Shown: piece after piece, positions 1 to 9,694 of the stretch
Layout: every line of letters begins with the position of its first letter
How positions within the stretch are numbered: the stretch's first letter is position 1
Source of the DNA: Streptomyces canus
Lineage (GTDB): Bacteria; Actinomycetota; Actinomycetes; Streptomycetales; Streptomycetaceae
Assembly (NCBI RefSeq): GCF_030815415.1
Contig: NZ_JAUSWW010000001.1
Span: forward strand, 10,044,001-10,108,000
DNA length: 64,000 nucleotides
Reading direction: 5' to 3'
Made by a program: the position numbers and the translations under genes
Notes under the pieces: generated by a model
Told to the model about the DNA's origin: nothing
Databases searched by the model: none
Seen by the model: the letters and a program-made list of their open reading frames with translations, nothing else

Positions 1-71
1 GTCGGCACACCGCTGGGGCGGTCCGTTCGGGCCGACGCAGAATTCCATGCACGCACAAATTGGAGCGCTCT

Positions 72-1745
72 GTGACTAAGAGGAACGTGCGGACCCCTGC
101 TACTCCAGGCGCCCTGGTGGATCCACTCCGCAACCGGGGTGTGGCGTTCACGCAGGCAGAGCGGGATGAGCTGGGCTTGACCGGGCGGTTGCCGCCTGGG
201 GTGTTGGCACTGGAGCAGCAGGCGAAGCGCGCTTACCAGCAGTTGCAGGCGCAGAATACCGATCTGGCCAAGAACGTGTACTTGGAACAGCTGCACGACC
301 GTAACGAGACCTTGTACTACAAGTTGCTTACTGATCACCTCGTGGAGCTGTTGCCGATCGTCTACGACCCCACGGTCGGCGAGGCGATCGAGAAGTACTC
401 CTACGAGTACCGCCGCCCGCGAGGCGTCTTCCTGTCCATCGACCAGGCGGATGACATCGAAAAGGCCTTCGCCACGCTCCAGCTCGGACCTCAGGACGTG
501 GACCTGATCGTGTGCACCGACGCCGAGGAGATCCTGGGGATCGGGGACTGGGGCGTAGGCGGGATCCAGATTTCGGTGGGCAAACTCGCTGTCTACACTG
601 CGGCAGCCGGCATTGACCCGCGGCGTGTCATCCCTGTGTCACTGGACGTCGGCACGGATCGTGAGTCACTGCTGAACGACCCGCTTTATCTGGGCAACCG
701 GCACCCCAGGGTCCGCGGCGCCGACTATGACGCGTTCATCGAGAAGTACCTGGAAACCGTGTCGTCGATGTTCCCAGGCGCGTTGCTGCACTTTGAGGAC
801 TTCGGCCCCAGTAACGCCCGGCGGATTCTCGACACCTACGGCGGCACCTACCGGATCTTCAACGACGACATGCAGGGGACCGGCGCCATCACCTTGGCTG
901 CCGCGTTGTCGGCCATCAAGGTCAGCGGCGTACCGATGCGGGACCAGAAGCTGGTCGTCTTCGGTGCCGGCACCGCGGGGGTGGGCATCGCCGACCAGTT
1001 GCGCGAGGCGATGATCCGCGACGGCGCGGATGCTGGGCAGGCCACCGCACAGGTGTGGCTGATCGACAAGCATGGACTGCTCACCCAGGACATGACCGAC
1101 CTGCGGGACTACCAGCAGCCTTACGCGCGCGATCCCGCCGACGTCGCGGACTGGGCCAAAGACGACGGCGCCATCTCGCTACTGGAAACCGTCCGGCGGG
1201 CCGAGCCGACCATCCTGCTGGGGACATCCACGGCGCACGGGGCGTTCACCCGGGAGGTCGTCGAGGCCATGGCCGCCGCCACCGAGCGGCCGATCATCTT
1301 CCCGATCTCCAACCCCACCTCCCGCATCGAGGCCATGCCCGCCGACGTCATCGCCTGGTCCGGGGGGAAGGCGCTGGTGACTTCCGGTGTCCCCGTCCCG
1401 CCCGTGGAGTACGACGGCGTGACCTACGAGATCGGGCAGGCCAACAACGCGCTGCTGTACCCGGGGCTGGGCCTGGGCACCATCGTCTCCGGGGCGTCCC
1501 AGGTGACCGCGGGCATGCTGCTCGCCGCCGCACAGGCGGTCGCCGACCAGGTCCACCCGACCGAACCGGGCGCCAGCCTGCTGCCGCCCGTGGAAAACCT
1601 CCGGAAGTCCTCGGTGATCACCGCGACGGCCGTGGTCGAGGCTGCGGTCGACGAGGGCGTGGCCACCGTCAAGCCGACCGACCCCGGCCAGGCCGTCCGG
1701 GAGGCCATGTGGGAACCGGTCTACGGGGACGGAGCGACGTCATGA
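72..1745 (+). CDS. maeA: NAD-dependent malic enzyme
   Basis: Oxidative decarboxylation of malate to pyruvate in the cytoplasm, reducing NAD. About 557 residues, close to the roughly 565 of the SfcA/MaeA family. Visible family blocks are YEYRRPRGVFLS near residue 115, the metal-site region HFEDF near 240 and FNDDMQGTG near 263, the dinucleotide-binding glycine stretch VVFGAGTAGVG near 295, and FPISNPTSRIEA near 410. I chose GTG at 72 because GGAG lies six bases upstream; a TTG at 60 in the same frame has no ribosome site. The stop overlaps the fumarase start (ATGA, 1742-1745), so the two genes are translationally coupled and act on neighbouring C4-acid steps. Cofactor choice (NAD) is inferred from the family length and motifs. 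Confidence 0.93.
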   Translation: MTKRNVRTPATPGALVDPLRNRGVAFTQAERDELGLTGRLPPGVLALEQQAKRAYQQLQAQNTDLAKNVYLEQLHDRNETLYYKLLTDHLVELLPIVYDPTVGEAIEKYSYEYRRPRGVFLSIDQADDIEKAFATLQLGPQDVDLIVCTDAEEILGIGDWGVGGIQISVGKLAVYTAAAGIDPRRVIPVSLDVGTDRESLLNDPLYLGNRHPRVRGADYDAFIEKYLETVSSMFPGALLHFEDFGPSNARRILDTYGGTYRIFNDDMQGTGAITLAAALSAIKVSGVPMRDQKLVVFGAGTAGVGIADQLREAMIRDGADAGQATAQVWLIDKHGLLTQDMTDLRDYQQPYARDPADVADWAKDDGAISLLETVRRAEPTILLGTSTAHGAFTREVVEAMAAATERPIIFPISNPTSRIEAMPADVIAWSGGKALVTSGVPVPPVEYDGVTYEIGQANNALLYPGLGLGTIVSGASQVTAGMLLAAAQAVADQVHPTEPGASLLPPVENLRKSSVITATAVVEAAVDEGVATVKPTDPGQAVREAMWEPVYGDGATS

Positions 1746-3226
1746 CCGCGCAGGACAACGGCGGCGACCAGGCCGGAGAGGACCAGGCCCCGAAGATCCT
1801 CGACATCCCGGTCGGACTGGACGCGACCGGCACCCGGCGGGAGACCGACTCCATGGGCCCCGTCGACGTTCCCGCCGACCGCTATTGGGGGGCGCAGACC
1901 CAGCGTTCCCTGATTCACTTCTCCATCGGGGATGACCGGATGCCCAAGGCCGTCTACCGTGCCTACGGCTACGTAAAGCAGGCTGCCGCGATCGTCAACG
2001 GGCGTGGCGGTCGGCTGCCGGCCTGGAAAGCCGACCTGATCGAGAAAGTCGCCGACGAGGTCATCGCGGGCAAGCTCGACGACCACTTCCCGCTGTACGT
2101 GTGGCAGACGGGGTCCGGAACCCAGTCCAACATGAACGTCAACGAGGTGATCAGCAACCGGGCGATCCAGTTGGCAGGTGGCGAGCTGGGCAGTAAGTCC
2201 CCGATCCACCCCAACGACCACATCAATATGGGGCAGTCCTCCAACGACACTTTCCCCACCGCCGTGCACATCGCCGCGGTCAAGGCGGTTCACGAGCACC
2301 TGCTGCCCAGCGTGCAGGCGCTGCGACAGGCCATCGAGACCAAGGCCGAGCAGTGGCACGACGTGGTGAAGATCGGCCGCACCCACCTGGAGGATGCGGT
2401 CCCGCTCACCGTCGGGCAGGAGTGGTCCGGTTACGCCCACCAACTGGCCCAAGCCGTCGACCGCGTCACCGACTCCGCCCAGGGTCTGTACGAGCTCGCC
2501 GCGGGCGGCACAGCGGTCGGCACCGGGCTCAACGCCCCGCCCGGATTCGCCGAACAGGTCGCCGCCGAGATCGCCTCCGCGACCGGCTACCCGTTCACCA
2601 CGGCCGCCAACAAGTTCGCCGCCCAGGGTGGCCTGGACGCAATGGCCGGTGCCTCCGCCGGGCTGCGGGCCCTTGCCGTGCCACTGATGAAAATCGCCAA
2701 TGACATCCGGTGGCTGGCCTCCGGTCCCCGCTGCGGTCTGGGTGAGCTGATCCTCCCGGCCAACGAGCCAGGCTCCTCGATCATGCCGGGCAAGGTCAAC
2801 CCCACCCAGTGCGAGGCGATGCTCATGGTCTGCATCCAGGTGCTGTGCGAGGACAGCGCCATCGCGTTTGCCGGCTCTCAGGGCAACTTCGAACTCAACG
2901 CCATGCGACCGATGATCATCAACAACTTCCTGCACGCAGCCACCATCCTCGCTGACGCGTGCACCAAGCTGCGTGAGTACTGCATCGAGGGCACTGAGCT
3001 CAGCCGCGGTCAGATCGACGACTACGTCGACCGGTCACTCATGCTGGTCACCGCCCTCTCCCCGGTGATCGGCTACGACAAGGCCTCCGCGATCGCCCAC
3101 AAAGCCGGCGACGAGGGGACCACTCTGCGCGAGGCGGCATTGGCCTCCGGATACATCGATGCTGAGGCATTCGACCGCATCGTCGATCCAGCCGCCATGG
3201 CTGGCTTGACCGAACGGCATGGATGA
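1742..3226 (+). CDS. fumC: class II fumarate hydratase (fumarase C)
   Basis: Interconverts fumarate and malate in the TCA cycle; the family acts as a homotetramer in the cytoplasm. 494 residues with the superfamily signature GSSIMPGKVNP near residue 344, the substrate-site stretch TGSGTQSNMNVNE near 122, HPNDHINMGQSSNDTFPTA near 157 and GRTHLEDAVPLTVGQEW near 210. Its N-terminus is about 30 residues longer than usual fumarases and rich in Asp, Glu and Gly. It starts inside the stop codon of the malic enzyme, so malate made here can feed the upstream enzyme. Aspartase and other superfamily members are possible in principle, but the motif set fits fumarase best. Confidence 0.95.
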   Translation: MTAQDNGGDQAGEDQAPKILDIPVGLDATGTRRETDSMGPVDVPADRYWGAQTQRSLIHFSIGDDRMPKAVYRAYGYVKQAAAIVNGRGGRLPAWKADLIEKVADEVIAGKLDDHFPLYVWQTGSGTQSNMNVNEVISNRAIQLAGGELGSKSPIHPNDHINMGQSSNDTFPTAVHIAAVKAVHEHLLPSVQALRQAIETKAEQWHDVVKIGRTHLEDAVPLTVGQEWSGYAHQLAQAVDRVTDSAQGLYELAAGGTAVGTGLNAPPGFAEQVAAEIASATGYPFTTAANKFAAQGGLDAMAGASAGLRALAVPLMKIANDIRWLASGPRCGLGELILPANEPGSSIMPGKVNPTQCEAMLMVCIQVLCEDSAIAFAGSQGNFELNAMRPMIINNFLHAATILADACTKLREYCIEGTELSRGQIDDYVDRSLMLVTALSPVIGYDKASAIAHKAGDEGTTLREAALASGYIDAEAFDRIVDPAAMAGLTERHG

Positions 3227-3339
3227 AGGGGCGGGGGCGCTGGTCGAGGAAGGCGCTGAGGGCCTGGTCGACGTTCAGGAAGGAGGGGCCGTGCCCTGAT
3301 GGTGTGCGCGCCTGGCGTCCCCGGCAGGGCGTCACACGC

Positions 3340-3365
3340 CGGGGCCACTCCGAGTAACGGCCCCG
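3340..3365. terminator. possible bidirectional terminator hairpin
   Basis: A seven-base stem, CGGGGCC paired with GGCCCCG, encloses a 12-base loop. It lies between the convergent fumarase and Mce-associated genes. There is no T run, which is common for Streptomyces terminators. The rest of the 347-base gap (3227-3573) shows no convincing gene. Confidence 0.4.
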
Positions 3366-3573
3366 TCCTGGGAGAGGCGGGGGTTTCGCTACGCCGGGGC
3401 CGCCGTCTTCTCAGGCGTCGTGAATCGGTCGGTGGCGGTGCTGTCGGTGCAGTCGCCGTTGTGGTGGAGTCACTTCTCATTCTGAGGGTCACAGGGTGGT
3501 GCCGGACCCGGAGGCAATGCTGCGGGAAGCCCCTACGGTGGCACTCCGGCTGAGCTGAGTCGGCGCCGGCGTC

Positions 3574-4329
3574 CTAGAGCGCGTCCACGGCGCTCACCTT
3601 CCAGCCCTCGGCGGTGCGGGTGAGCGTCATCCGCACCCGGTTCAGATCCACGCGGGACCCCGTGACCTGGGTGCTCGTGGTGACCTGGTTGACGAACAGC
3701 AGAACCACGGCCTTGTCCGGTCCGGTCGACACGACGGACGCCGCGGGCCGGCCACCGCCCGCGGGTGTCGCCACCGTCGCCTTCACCACGCCGTGGTACT
3801 TCGTGGCGGTCGGTCCGACGACCGTCTTCGTGGTCCTGCGGTACTCCTCGCGAAAGGTGCCGGTCAGGTGGGTGCGGGCCCGGGCGAAGTCCCGGTCGAG
3901 ATGCCGGTAGTCGTACGACAGGACGACGGGCGCCGCCTTCCGCGCGGCCGCGAGCGCCTCTCCCCGCGCCTGTTCCGCGCGCCGCCCCTCCCGGTACTGC
4001 CACCCGAGCACGGCGATGGCGACCAGACCAGCCACGAGCACGACGCAGAGCGCCATGGAGAGCAGCCGTCGCCAGGGCCGTACGGACGCACTCCTTTCCG
4101 GCACCTCCTCGGACTCAGGCACCTGGTCCGGCTCCGGCGGGTCGTCCCAGCCGCCCGGAACATCGATCACCACCGTGCGTCCGGAGTACCGTTCCTCACC
4201 CCGTGGTGGTGCCTCGTCCGCGGGGTGCTCCACGCGCCGGGTGCGCTTGGCCGCCGCGCGGGCGGCCGCGGTCATCGTGCGGCGGGCGGGGGAGCCGACG
4301 CCCCGGCCTCGCGAGGTCGTGTTCGCCAC
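3574..4329 (-). CDS. Mce-associated membrane protein (distal copy)
   Basis: 251 residues. A charged, proline-rich cytoplasmic N-terminus is followed by one membrane segment (about residues 89-110) and an outer domain of about 140 residues of the Mas type, containing SYDYRHLDRDF, TFREEY and a C-terminal RTAEGWKVSAV strand. Such proteins are encoded after mceF and are thought to assemble with or stabilise the Mce complex. I chose GTG at 4329 because GAGGAC precedes it; longer starts would run into the upstream gene. It is the last gene of the mce operon. It is a diverged paralogue of the next gene (shared DYRH, F.EE/F.KQF and GQW/GWK positions). Confidence 0.8.
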   Translation of the reverse strand: MANTTSRGRGVGSPARRTMTAAARAAAKRTRRVEHPADEAPPRGEERYSGRTVVIDVPGGWDDPPEPDQVPESEEVPERSASVRPWRRLLSMALCVVLVAGLVAIAVLGWQYREGRRAEQARGEALAAARKAAPVVLSYDYRHLDRDFARARTHLTGTFREEYRRTTKTVVGPTATKYHGVVKATVATPAGGGRPAASVVSTGPDKAVVLLFVNQVTTSTQVTGSRVDLNRVRMTLTRTAEGWKVSAVDAL

Positions 4330-4379
4330 GGTCTTTGTCCTCAACTCTCGTGTCTGCTGTTCGTACGGGAGGCCGGTCG

Positions 4380-4907
4380 TCAGCCCACGAACTCGACGTC
4401 GGACGTCAGCCACTGGCCGTCATCGAGTACGAGGTCGAGCTGGAGCCGGTACGTGCGTGCCTCTCCGTTGGGCACGGCGGTGTTGGTCACCTTGCTGTCG
4501 GCGACGACCAGGACCCGGGCGGACCGGGCGTCGGACCGCACGATGCCCGCTTCGAGGACCTGTCCCTCGGACACGGACTTGTTCTCGGCGACCAGTTCGG
4601 TCAACTGCTTGGTCTGCGCGGCGAACTGCTTCTTGAAGTCGCCGGTGGCACTCTTGAGCACGTTCCCGCTGTCCCGCTCGTAGTGGCGGTAGTCGAGCGA
4701 GGTGAAGTTCAGCGCCGACTGGCGGGCCGCCGCCAGGACGTCCTGGCGCCGCTGCTCTGCCGCGCGCTGCCCGGTCAGCCCCACGGCGAGCCAGACCGAC
4801 AGCGCGGTCGTCAGGACGGTCGCGACGACGAGCCCTGCGGACAGCGCCCTGCGGGGCCCCCGCTTCCCACTGTCGGCGTTCATGCCATCGGTCCGACGAG
4901 TAGCCAT
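4380..4907 (-). CDS. Mce-associated membrane protein (proximal copy)
   Basis: 175 residues. A short basic N-terminus is followed by one transmembrane segment (about 21-43), then an outer Mas-type domain with SLDYRHYERD, TGDFKKQFAAQTKQL and a C-terminal DDGQWLTSDVEFVG strand. ATG at 4907 is preceded by AAGGAG at eight bases and overlaps the 3' end of mceF by 28 bases, so it belongs to the operon. The outer domain is probably a small alpha/beta fold shared with many mce-operon tail genes. The role in lipid import is inferred from context. Confidence 0.82.
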   Translation of the reverse strand: MATRRTDGMNADSGKRGPRRALSAGLVVATVLTTALSVWLAVGLTGQRAAEQRRQDVLAAARQSALNFTSLDYRHYERDSGNVLKSATGDFKKQFAAQTKQLTELVAENKSVSEGQVLEAGIVRSDARSARVLVVADSKVTNTAVPNGEARTYRLQLDLVLDDGQWLTSDVEFVG

Positions 4908-6157
4908 TGCCAGGACTCCTTTCCGAAGACGGTCTGTTCGCCGCCCGTCGACCCGATCTCGACGGGTGTCCCGTCCGGGCCGGTGGCGGTGCCGGTGTCC
5001 GGGTCGTACGGGGTGACGTAGGCGGCCTGGTCGGCGCCGTACGAACCCGCCGACGCGCCGGGGGCGTTCTGCGCGCCGCGCACCGAGGTGTCGCTGCCGC
5101 GCGGTGCCGTGCAGCGCGCGTCGGTGTTCGCCGGGCGGGTGCTGGTGTCGGCAGGGTCGCGACGCCGCGTCCCGCCGTACCCCTGGGTACACGCCGGCGG
5201 GTCGTCGGCGCCCAGGACGAGGCCGAAGTGGGTGGTGCCGTCGCCCGGGATGACCGTGTAGCTGCCGGCGACGACGACCGGGAAGGTGACCAGGGCCTGT
5301 TCGACTCCCGGCAGCCGCGCCACGGTGACCTGGCCGCCGCTGATGAGGTTGGCCAGCAGAACCGGCAGATCCGGCCGGGTCGACTTCAGCAGGGAGTCGA
5401 CCTCCTGCGCGGCGGGCACCACGTTGCCGATCAGCCGGCGCAGGTCCCCGTCGCTCGACTTCAACTCGGCGGTGAGCGCCGCCAGATCGCGGGAGAACGA
5501 CTTGATGGCCGAACCCTGGTCGGACTGTGTCTTGAGCACCGTCCGCGAGTTTTCGATCAGCGAGATCGTCTCCGGGAGCGTGTCGGACGCCGCCTCGACC
5601 AGTTCGTTCCCCGAGTCCACGAGCCGGCTCAGCCGTGGCCCGGTGCCGGCGAAGGCCTTGCCCAGTTCGTCGACGGTGATGCGCAGATCGTCCTTGCCGA
5701 CCGATTTGACCAGCCGGTCGAGGCTGACGACGAGGTCAGTGGTGGGCAGCGGCACCCGGGTGCGCTCGCGCGGTATCGGGCTGCCGTCGAGCAGGTACGG
5801 GCCGCCGGTCCGCCGCGGTTGCAGATCGACGTACTGCTCGCCCACCGCCGAACGGTTGGCGACCACCGCCAGGGTGTCGGCCGGAATACGGGGCGCGTCG
5901 TCCTCGATCTCCAGGGCCACCGACACCCCTGAGCCGGACAACCGCAGCTCGCCCACCCGGCCCACCGGCACCCCTCGGTAGGTGACCTCGGCGCCGGAGA
6001 AGATGCCCCCGGACGCGGCGAAGTCGGCCCGCACGGTATAGCCGCGGTCGAGGACGTTGTCCACCAGGCCCGTGTACTCGGCGCCGACGTACGACACCCC
6101 GACGGCGGTGAGGGTGGCGAAGGCCAGCAGCTGGGCCTTGACCATACGGGTGATCAC
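4880..6157 (-). CDS. mceF: Mce family protein, MceF position
   Basis: 425 residues. One N-terminal membrane segment (about 8-26), then an MCE/MlaD domain (about 38-115: GYTVRADFAASGGIFSGAEV, YRGVPVGRV, AVGEQYVDL), then a long helical region and a low-complexity C-terminus. In the Mce system six such subunits form a periplasmic or wall-spanning channel for lipids or sterols, powered by YrbE/Mkl. GTG at 6157 overlaps the mceE stop (GTGA). The order in this operon matches mycobacterial mce loci, which places it as MceF. The substrate is not visible from sequence. Confidence 0.88.
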   Translation of the reverse strand: MITRMVKAQLLAFATLTAVGVSYVGAEYTGLVDNVLDRGYTVRADFAASGGIFSGAEVTYRGVPVGRVGELRLSGSGVSVALEIEDDAPRIPADTLAVVANRSAVGEQYVDLQPRRTGGPYLLDGSPIPRERTRVPLPTTDLVVSLDRLVKSVGKDDLRITVDELGKAFAGTGPRLSRLVDSGNELVEAASDTLPETISLIENSRTVLKTQSDQGSAIKSFSRDLAALTAELKSSDGDLRRLIGNVVPAAQEVDSLLKSTRPDLPVLLANLISGGQVTVARLPGVEQALVTFPVVVAGSYTVIPGDGTTHFGLVLGADDPPACTQGYGGTRRRDPADTSTRPANTDARCTAPRGSDTSVRGAQNAPGASAGSYGADQAAYVTPYDPDTGTATGPDGTPVEIGSTGGEQTVFGKESWQWLLVGPMA

Positions 6158-7464
6158 GGCTGTAGTCCCTTCAGCATGAGCTCGGCGAGCGCGAGGTCGA
6201 TCCCCGCCGGGAGGCGGCCGGAGTCCCCTGGGGGGCCGTAGCCCGCGGTGCACACCGGCGGACACAGCAGGTCACCGCCGTCCGTGGGCGCCGAGGGCTC
6301 GACCGGAACCTCCGGGGCGTTGGGCAGCGCGGTCGGCGTCGGGACGCCGGGCGCGTCCGGGAGGTTCGGCTGGTCGGGCAGGTTTGGGGGGGTTGGAGCC
6401 GTCGTCCCCCCACCGGAGCCGCCGGACTCGCCGGGCTTGTCCTGGACGTTGCCGTAGATGCTCGCCAGGTCGAGGTCGGCGGTGACCGCGAGGTTGACGT
6501 AGTCGCCCTGGACAGCGTCGACCACGTTGCGCGGGAACGGATAAGTGGTCAGCAGTTCGAGGGAGTTGGGCAGGTCGTCGCCCGCCCTGTTGAGCTGCTG
6601 CAGGATCGGCCTCAGGTGTTTGAGGTTGGCGACGGCGTCGTCCCGCGAGGCGTTCACGACCCGGGTGCCGGTCTTGCCCAGCTTCGACAGAGCGGTGAGC
6701 ATCCGCGTCAGGTCGCGGCGCTGGTCCGCGAGGACCTTCAGCGCGGGCGGCAGCGTGTCGACGGCCTCGGCGATCGTCTTCTTCTCCTTCCTCAGTCGCT
6801 TGGCCAGCCGGTCGATGCCCTTGAGGGCGCGGACGATCTCCGTGCGCTGCCCATCGAGGCCACCGAGGAACGTGTCGAGTTCCGCGAGCAGGGATCTGAC
6901 CCGGTTCTCGCGGCCCTCCAGGGCCTTGTTGAGCTCAACGGTGATCGTCTTGAGCTGGGCGACGCCGCCGCCGTTGAGGAGCGCGGACAGGGCGGACAGC
7001 ACCTCCTCGATCTCCGGGTTGCGACCGCTGCGGGACAGCGGGACGCGGTCGCCGTCGCGGAGCCGTCCGACGGGCGCGGTGCCGACCGGCGCGGACAGCG
7101 CCACGTACTTCTCGCCGAGCATGCTGGTCTGCCGGAGTTCGGCGACCGCGTTGGCGGGGAGTTTCACCGAGTCGGCGACGCGCAGCCGCACCCGGGCGTG
7201 CCAGCCGTCCAGCTCCACCTTCTCGACCGCGCCCACGGTGACGTTGTTGACCTTGACCGCCGACTGCGGCACCAGGTCCAGTACGTCCCTGAACTCGACC
7301 GTGACGTGGTACGCGCGGCCGTCCGCCGCCGCTCCTCCGGGGAGCTGGACGTCGTACCAGCCGTTGAACTGACAGCCCGACAGCAGCAGCGAACCGGCGG
7401 CCGACCACGCGGCCAACCGTCCCCTGCGCGATGCGCTCATGACTCGGCTCTTACGTGGGCTCAT
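6154..7464 (-). CDS. mceE: Mce family lipoprotein, MceE position
   Basis: 436 residues. The N-terminus has a basic stretch, a hydrophobic segment and a lipobox LLSGC with the lipidated cysteine at residue 31, as in the LprK/MceE lipoproteins. The MCE domain follows (about 50-125: YHVTVEFRDVLDLVPQSAV, NNVTVGAVEKV, MLGEKYVAL), then a helical domain and a proline-rich tail with repeated PN-LPD-like units (about 345-410). ATG at 7464 overlaps the previous stop (ATGA). A second ATG at 7440 would also keep the lipobox. Being the only lipoprotein among the six fixes its position in the complex. Confidence 0.9.
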   Translation of the reverse strand: MSPRKSRVMSASRRGRLAAWSAAGSLLLSGCQFNGWYDVQLPGGAAADGRAYHVTVEFRDVLDLVPQSAVKVNNVTVGAVEKVELDGWHARVRLRVADSVKLPANAVAELRQTSMLGEKYVALSAPVGTAPVGRLRDGDRVPLSRSGRNPEIEEVLSALSALLNGGGVAQLKTITVELNKALEGRENRVRSLLAELDTFLGGLDGQRTEIVRALKGIDRLAKRLRKEKKTIAEAVDTLPPALKVLADQRRDLTRMLTALSKLGKTGTRVVNASRDDAVANLKHLRPILQQLNRAGDDLPNSLELLTTYPFPRNVVDAVQGDYVNLAVTADLDLASIYGNVQDKPGESGGSGGGTTAPTPPNLPDQPNLPDAPGVPTPTALPNAPEVPVEPSAPTDGGDLLCPPVCTAGYGPPGDSGRLPAGIDLALAELMLKGLQP

Positions 7465-8594
7465 GCTCGGGCCTCCAGGATCCCGCCGAGCGTTCGGTCG
7501 ACCGTGCCCGTCACCGCGGGAGCCGTCGGTGCCTCGGGCAGGGAGTCGAAGAGTTTCTTCAGCTCCGCGCAGTCGGGGTGCTTGCCGCCCTTGTTCCCGG
7601 TCGTCTTCAGCAGGGAGCACAGGAGGGATGCCGGGTCCTGCGGCTCCTCGGGGTTGTTGCGGGTGTCGAGGGTGCCGGCGGAGGCGTTGTAGGCGTTCTG
7701 CAGGTTCGACAGGCCCGTAGGGGCGACCTCCAACAGTTCCTCCAACGCGGCGCGTTGGGTCACCAGGACCTTGGTGACCTTGCTGAGGCCCTGCACGTTC
7801 GAGGCCAGTGACTTCTTGTTCTCCTTCACGAACTCCGACACGTCGCCGAGTGCCGCGCCCAGGTGCTTCAGCGCCGCCGCGAGGTCCTTGCGCTCCCCGG
7901 CGAGCTGCTCCGCCACCTTGGCGAGGCTGCCGTTGAACGACCGCACGCTCTGGTCGTCGGCCGCCAGCGCGGCTGTGAACACCTGGAGGTTCTGTACGGT
8001 GCCGAACAGGTCACCGCGCCCGTCGGACAGGGTGGTGACGGCCTGCGAGAGATCCTCGACGGTCTGGTTGAGGTTCTCGCCCTGGCCTTCGAGGTTGTCG
8101 GCGCTCACGCCCAGCAGCCGCGACAGGGAGCCGCCCTTGTTCGCGCCCTTCGGGCCGAGCGCCTCGGACGTGGTGTGCAGGCTGTCGAAGATCCGGTCCA
8201 GCTCGACGGGGACGGCGGTGCGCGACTCGGGAATGACGTCGCCGTCCCGCAGCACCGGGCCCTTCCGGTAGACCGGCAGCAGCTGCACGTAACGGTCGCT
8301 GACCACCGAGGAATTGATGATGGCGGCCTGCGCGTCGGCGGGCAGCTTGCGGCCCTCCTCGTACTCCAGCTCGACGCGCACCCGGCTGCCCTCCGGTGTG
8401 ATCCGCTTGACCTCGCCGATGCGGATGCCGAGGACGCGGACGTCCGAGCCGGGGTAGATACCGACGGTGCGCGGGAAGTACGCCGTGACCCGGACGGTCC
8501 CGGGCCGCGGCCACAGCGCGACGGCGAGCGCGGCGACGACCGCGAGTGCGGTGAGCAGTACCAGGGTGCGTGGGACGGACGGGCGCCTGGTCAT
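7461..8594 (-). CDS. mceD: Mce family protein, MceD position
   Basis: 377 residues. A membrane anchor at about 9-28 is followed by an MCE domain (VRVTAYFPRTVGIYPGSDV, LGIRIGEVKRI, VVSDRYVQL), a long coiled helical region rich in Leu and Ala, and a short C-terminal tail with two cysteines. It starts at ATG 8594, overlapping the mceC stop by four bases. Function is as a channel subunit of the Mce importer. Nothing unusual was seen in codon use or length. Confidence 0.88.
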   Translation of the reverse strand: MTRRPSVPRTLVLLTALAVVAALAVALWPRPGTVRVTAYFPRTVGIYPGSDVRVLGIRIGEVKRITPEGSRVRVELEYEEGRKLPADAQAAIINSSVVSDRYVQLLPVYRKGPVLRDGDVIPESRTAVPVELDRIFDSLHTTSEALGPKGANKGGSLSRLLGVSADNLEGQGENLNQTVEDLSQAVTTLSDGRGDLFGTVQNLQVFTAALAADDQSVRSFNGSLAKVAEQLAGERKDLAAALKHLGAALGDVSEFVKENKKSLASNVQGLSKVTKVLVTQRAALEELLEVAPTGLSNLQNAYNASAGTLDTRNNPEEPQDPASLLCSLLKTTGNKGGKHPDCAELKKLFDSLPEAPTAPAVTGTVDRTLGGILEARA

Positions 8595-9694
8595 CGTGAG
8601 CCTCCCGTGCGTGGCACCACCGGGGCGGCGACCAGGTTCTGGACGTAGGAGTCGAACCAGCGGCCGTTGCCGAGGGTGTTGGTGAATACCCGGACATAGG
8701 GCGCGAGCAGCTTGACGCTCCGGTCCAGGCTCGCCTGGTTGCGTTGGAGCATCCTGACGAAGGTGCTGAGGTTCTTGAGCGCGGGCCCGATCTCCTTGCG
8801 GTTGTCCTCGACCAGGCCGGAGAGCTCGATGCCCAGGAGGGCGGAGCTCTTGAGCAGTTGGTGGATCGCCTCGCGCCGCTTGCTGATCTCCTTGAACAGC
8901 TTGTCGCCGTCCTTCACCAGCGCGGAGAAGTCCTTCGAGTGCTGGGCCAGCACCCCGGTGACTCCGTTCGCGTGGTCGAGGAGCTCGCGCAGCGCCTTGT
9001 CGCGCGAGGCCACCGTCCGGGAGATCCGTGACAGTCCCTTGATGGACGCCCGCACCTCCGCGGGCGAGTCCTGGAAGGTGGTGGAGATCGTGTCCAGCGC
9101 CTTCGCGAGCCGCTCCGTGTCGACCTCCTCCGTCGTGGTGGTCAGGTCGCTGAACGCCTGCACGACGTCGTACGCGGACACCGTCCGCCGCAGCGGGATC
9201 TCGCTGCCCGGCTTCAGGTGGCCCGACCCCTTCGGTTGCAGCGCCAGGTACTTCGCGCCGAGGATCGTCTTGACCCGGATCGACGCACCGGTCTCGGTAC
9301 CGAAGTCAGGGTCGCCCTTGACCTTGAAGGTCACCTTGACGTGGTCGCCGTCCAGATCGACGTCCTCGACCTTGCCGACCTTGACCCCGGCGATCCGCAC
9401 CTCGTCGCCCGTCTTGAGGCCGCCCGCCTCCGAGAAGGCGGCGCTGTACGTCTCGCCCCCGCCGATCACCGGCAGGCTGTCGGCGTTGAACGCGGCCACG
9501 GTCAGCAACGCGAGGGTGGTGAGACCGACCGCGCCGACGACCACGGGGTTGCGGTCCCGGAACGGCTTCAGCCGCGGGCGGCCCACGTTCCGGGGCAGCC
9601 TGATCCTCGGCAGCTTCGGTGGCAGGACGCGCACCTTCACCAGGGGCTCGGGGCGGCGGCGCCGCGTCCTGCGCGGCACGATGCGGATCCTCAT
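8591..9694 (-). CDS. mceC: Mce family protein, MceC position
   Basis: 367 residues. The first 45 residues are extremely basic (runs of Arg, Pro and Lys), followed by one membrane segment (VVVGAVGLTTLALLTVAA) and an MCE domain (TYSAAFSEAGGLKTGDEVRI, VKVGKVEDV, ILGAKYLAL). A helical region ends in a conserved FDSYVQNL stretch. The start at ATG 9694 overlaps mceB's stop (ATGA). The arginine-rich cytoplasmic N-terminus is longer than in the sister subunits and could bind acidic lipids or the ATPase; that is a guess. Confidence 0.88.
   Translation of the reverse strand: MRIRIVPRRTRRRRPEPLVKVRVLPPKLPRIRLPRNVGRPRLKPFRDRNPVVVGAVGLTTLALLTVAAFNADSLPVIGGGETYSAAFSEAGGLKTGDEVRIAGVKVGKVEDVDLDGDHVKVTFKVKGDPDFGTETGASIRVKTILGAKYLALQPKGSGHLKPGSEIPLRRTVSAYDVVQAFSDLTTTTEEVDTERLAKALDTISTTFQDSPAEVRASIKGLSRISRTVASRDKALRELLDHANGVTGVLAQHSKDFSALVKDGDKLFKEISKRREAIHQLLKSSALLGIELSGLVEDNRKEIGPALKNLSTFVRMLQRNQASLDRSVKLLAPYVRVFTNTLGNGRWFDSYVQNLVAAPVVPRTGGSR

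Noticed and set aside
1721..2935. 404-codon open frame antisense to fumarase
   Set aside because: The fumarase frame has all family motifs; the antisense frame is low-complexity and explained by GC bias.
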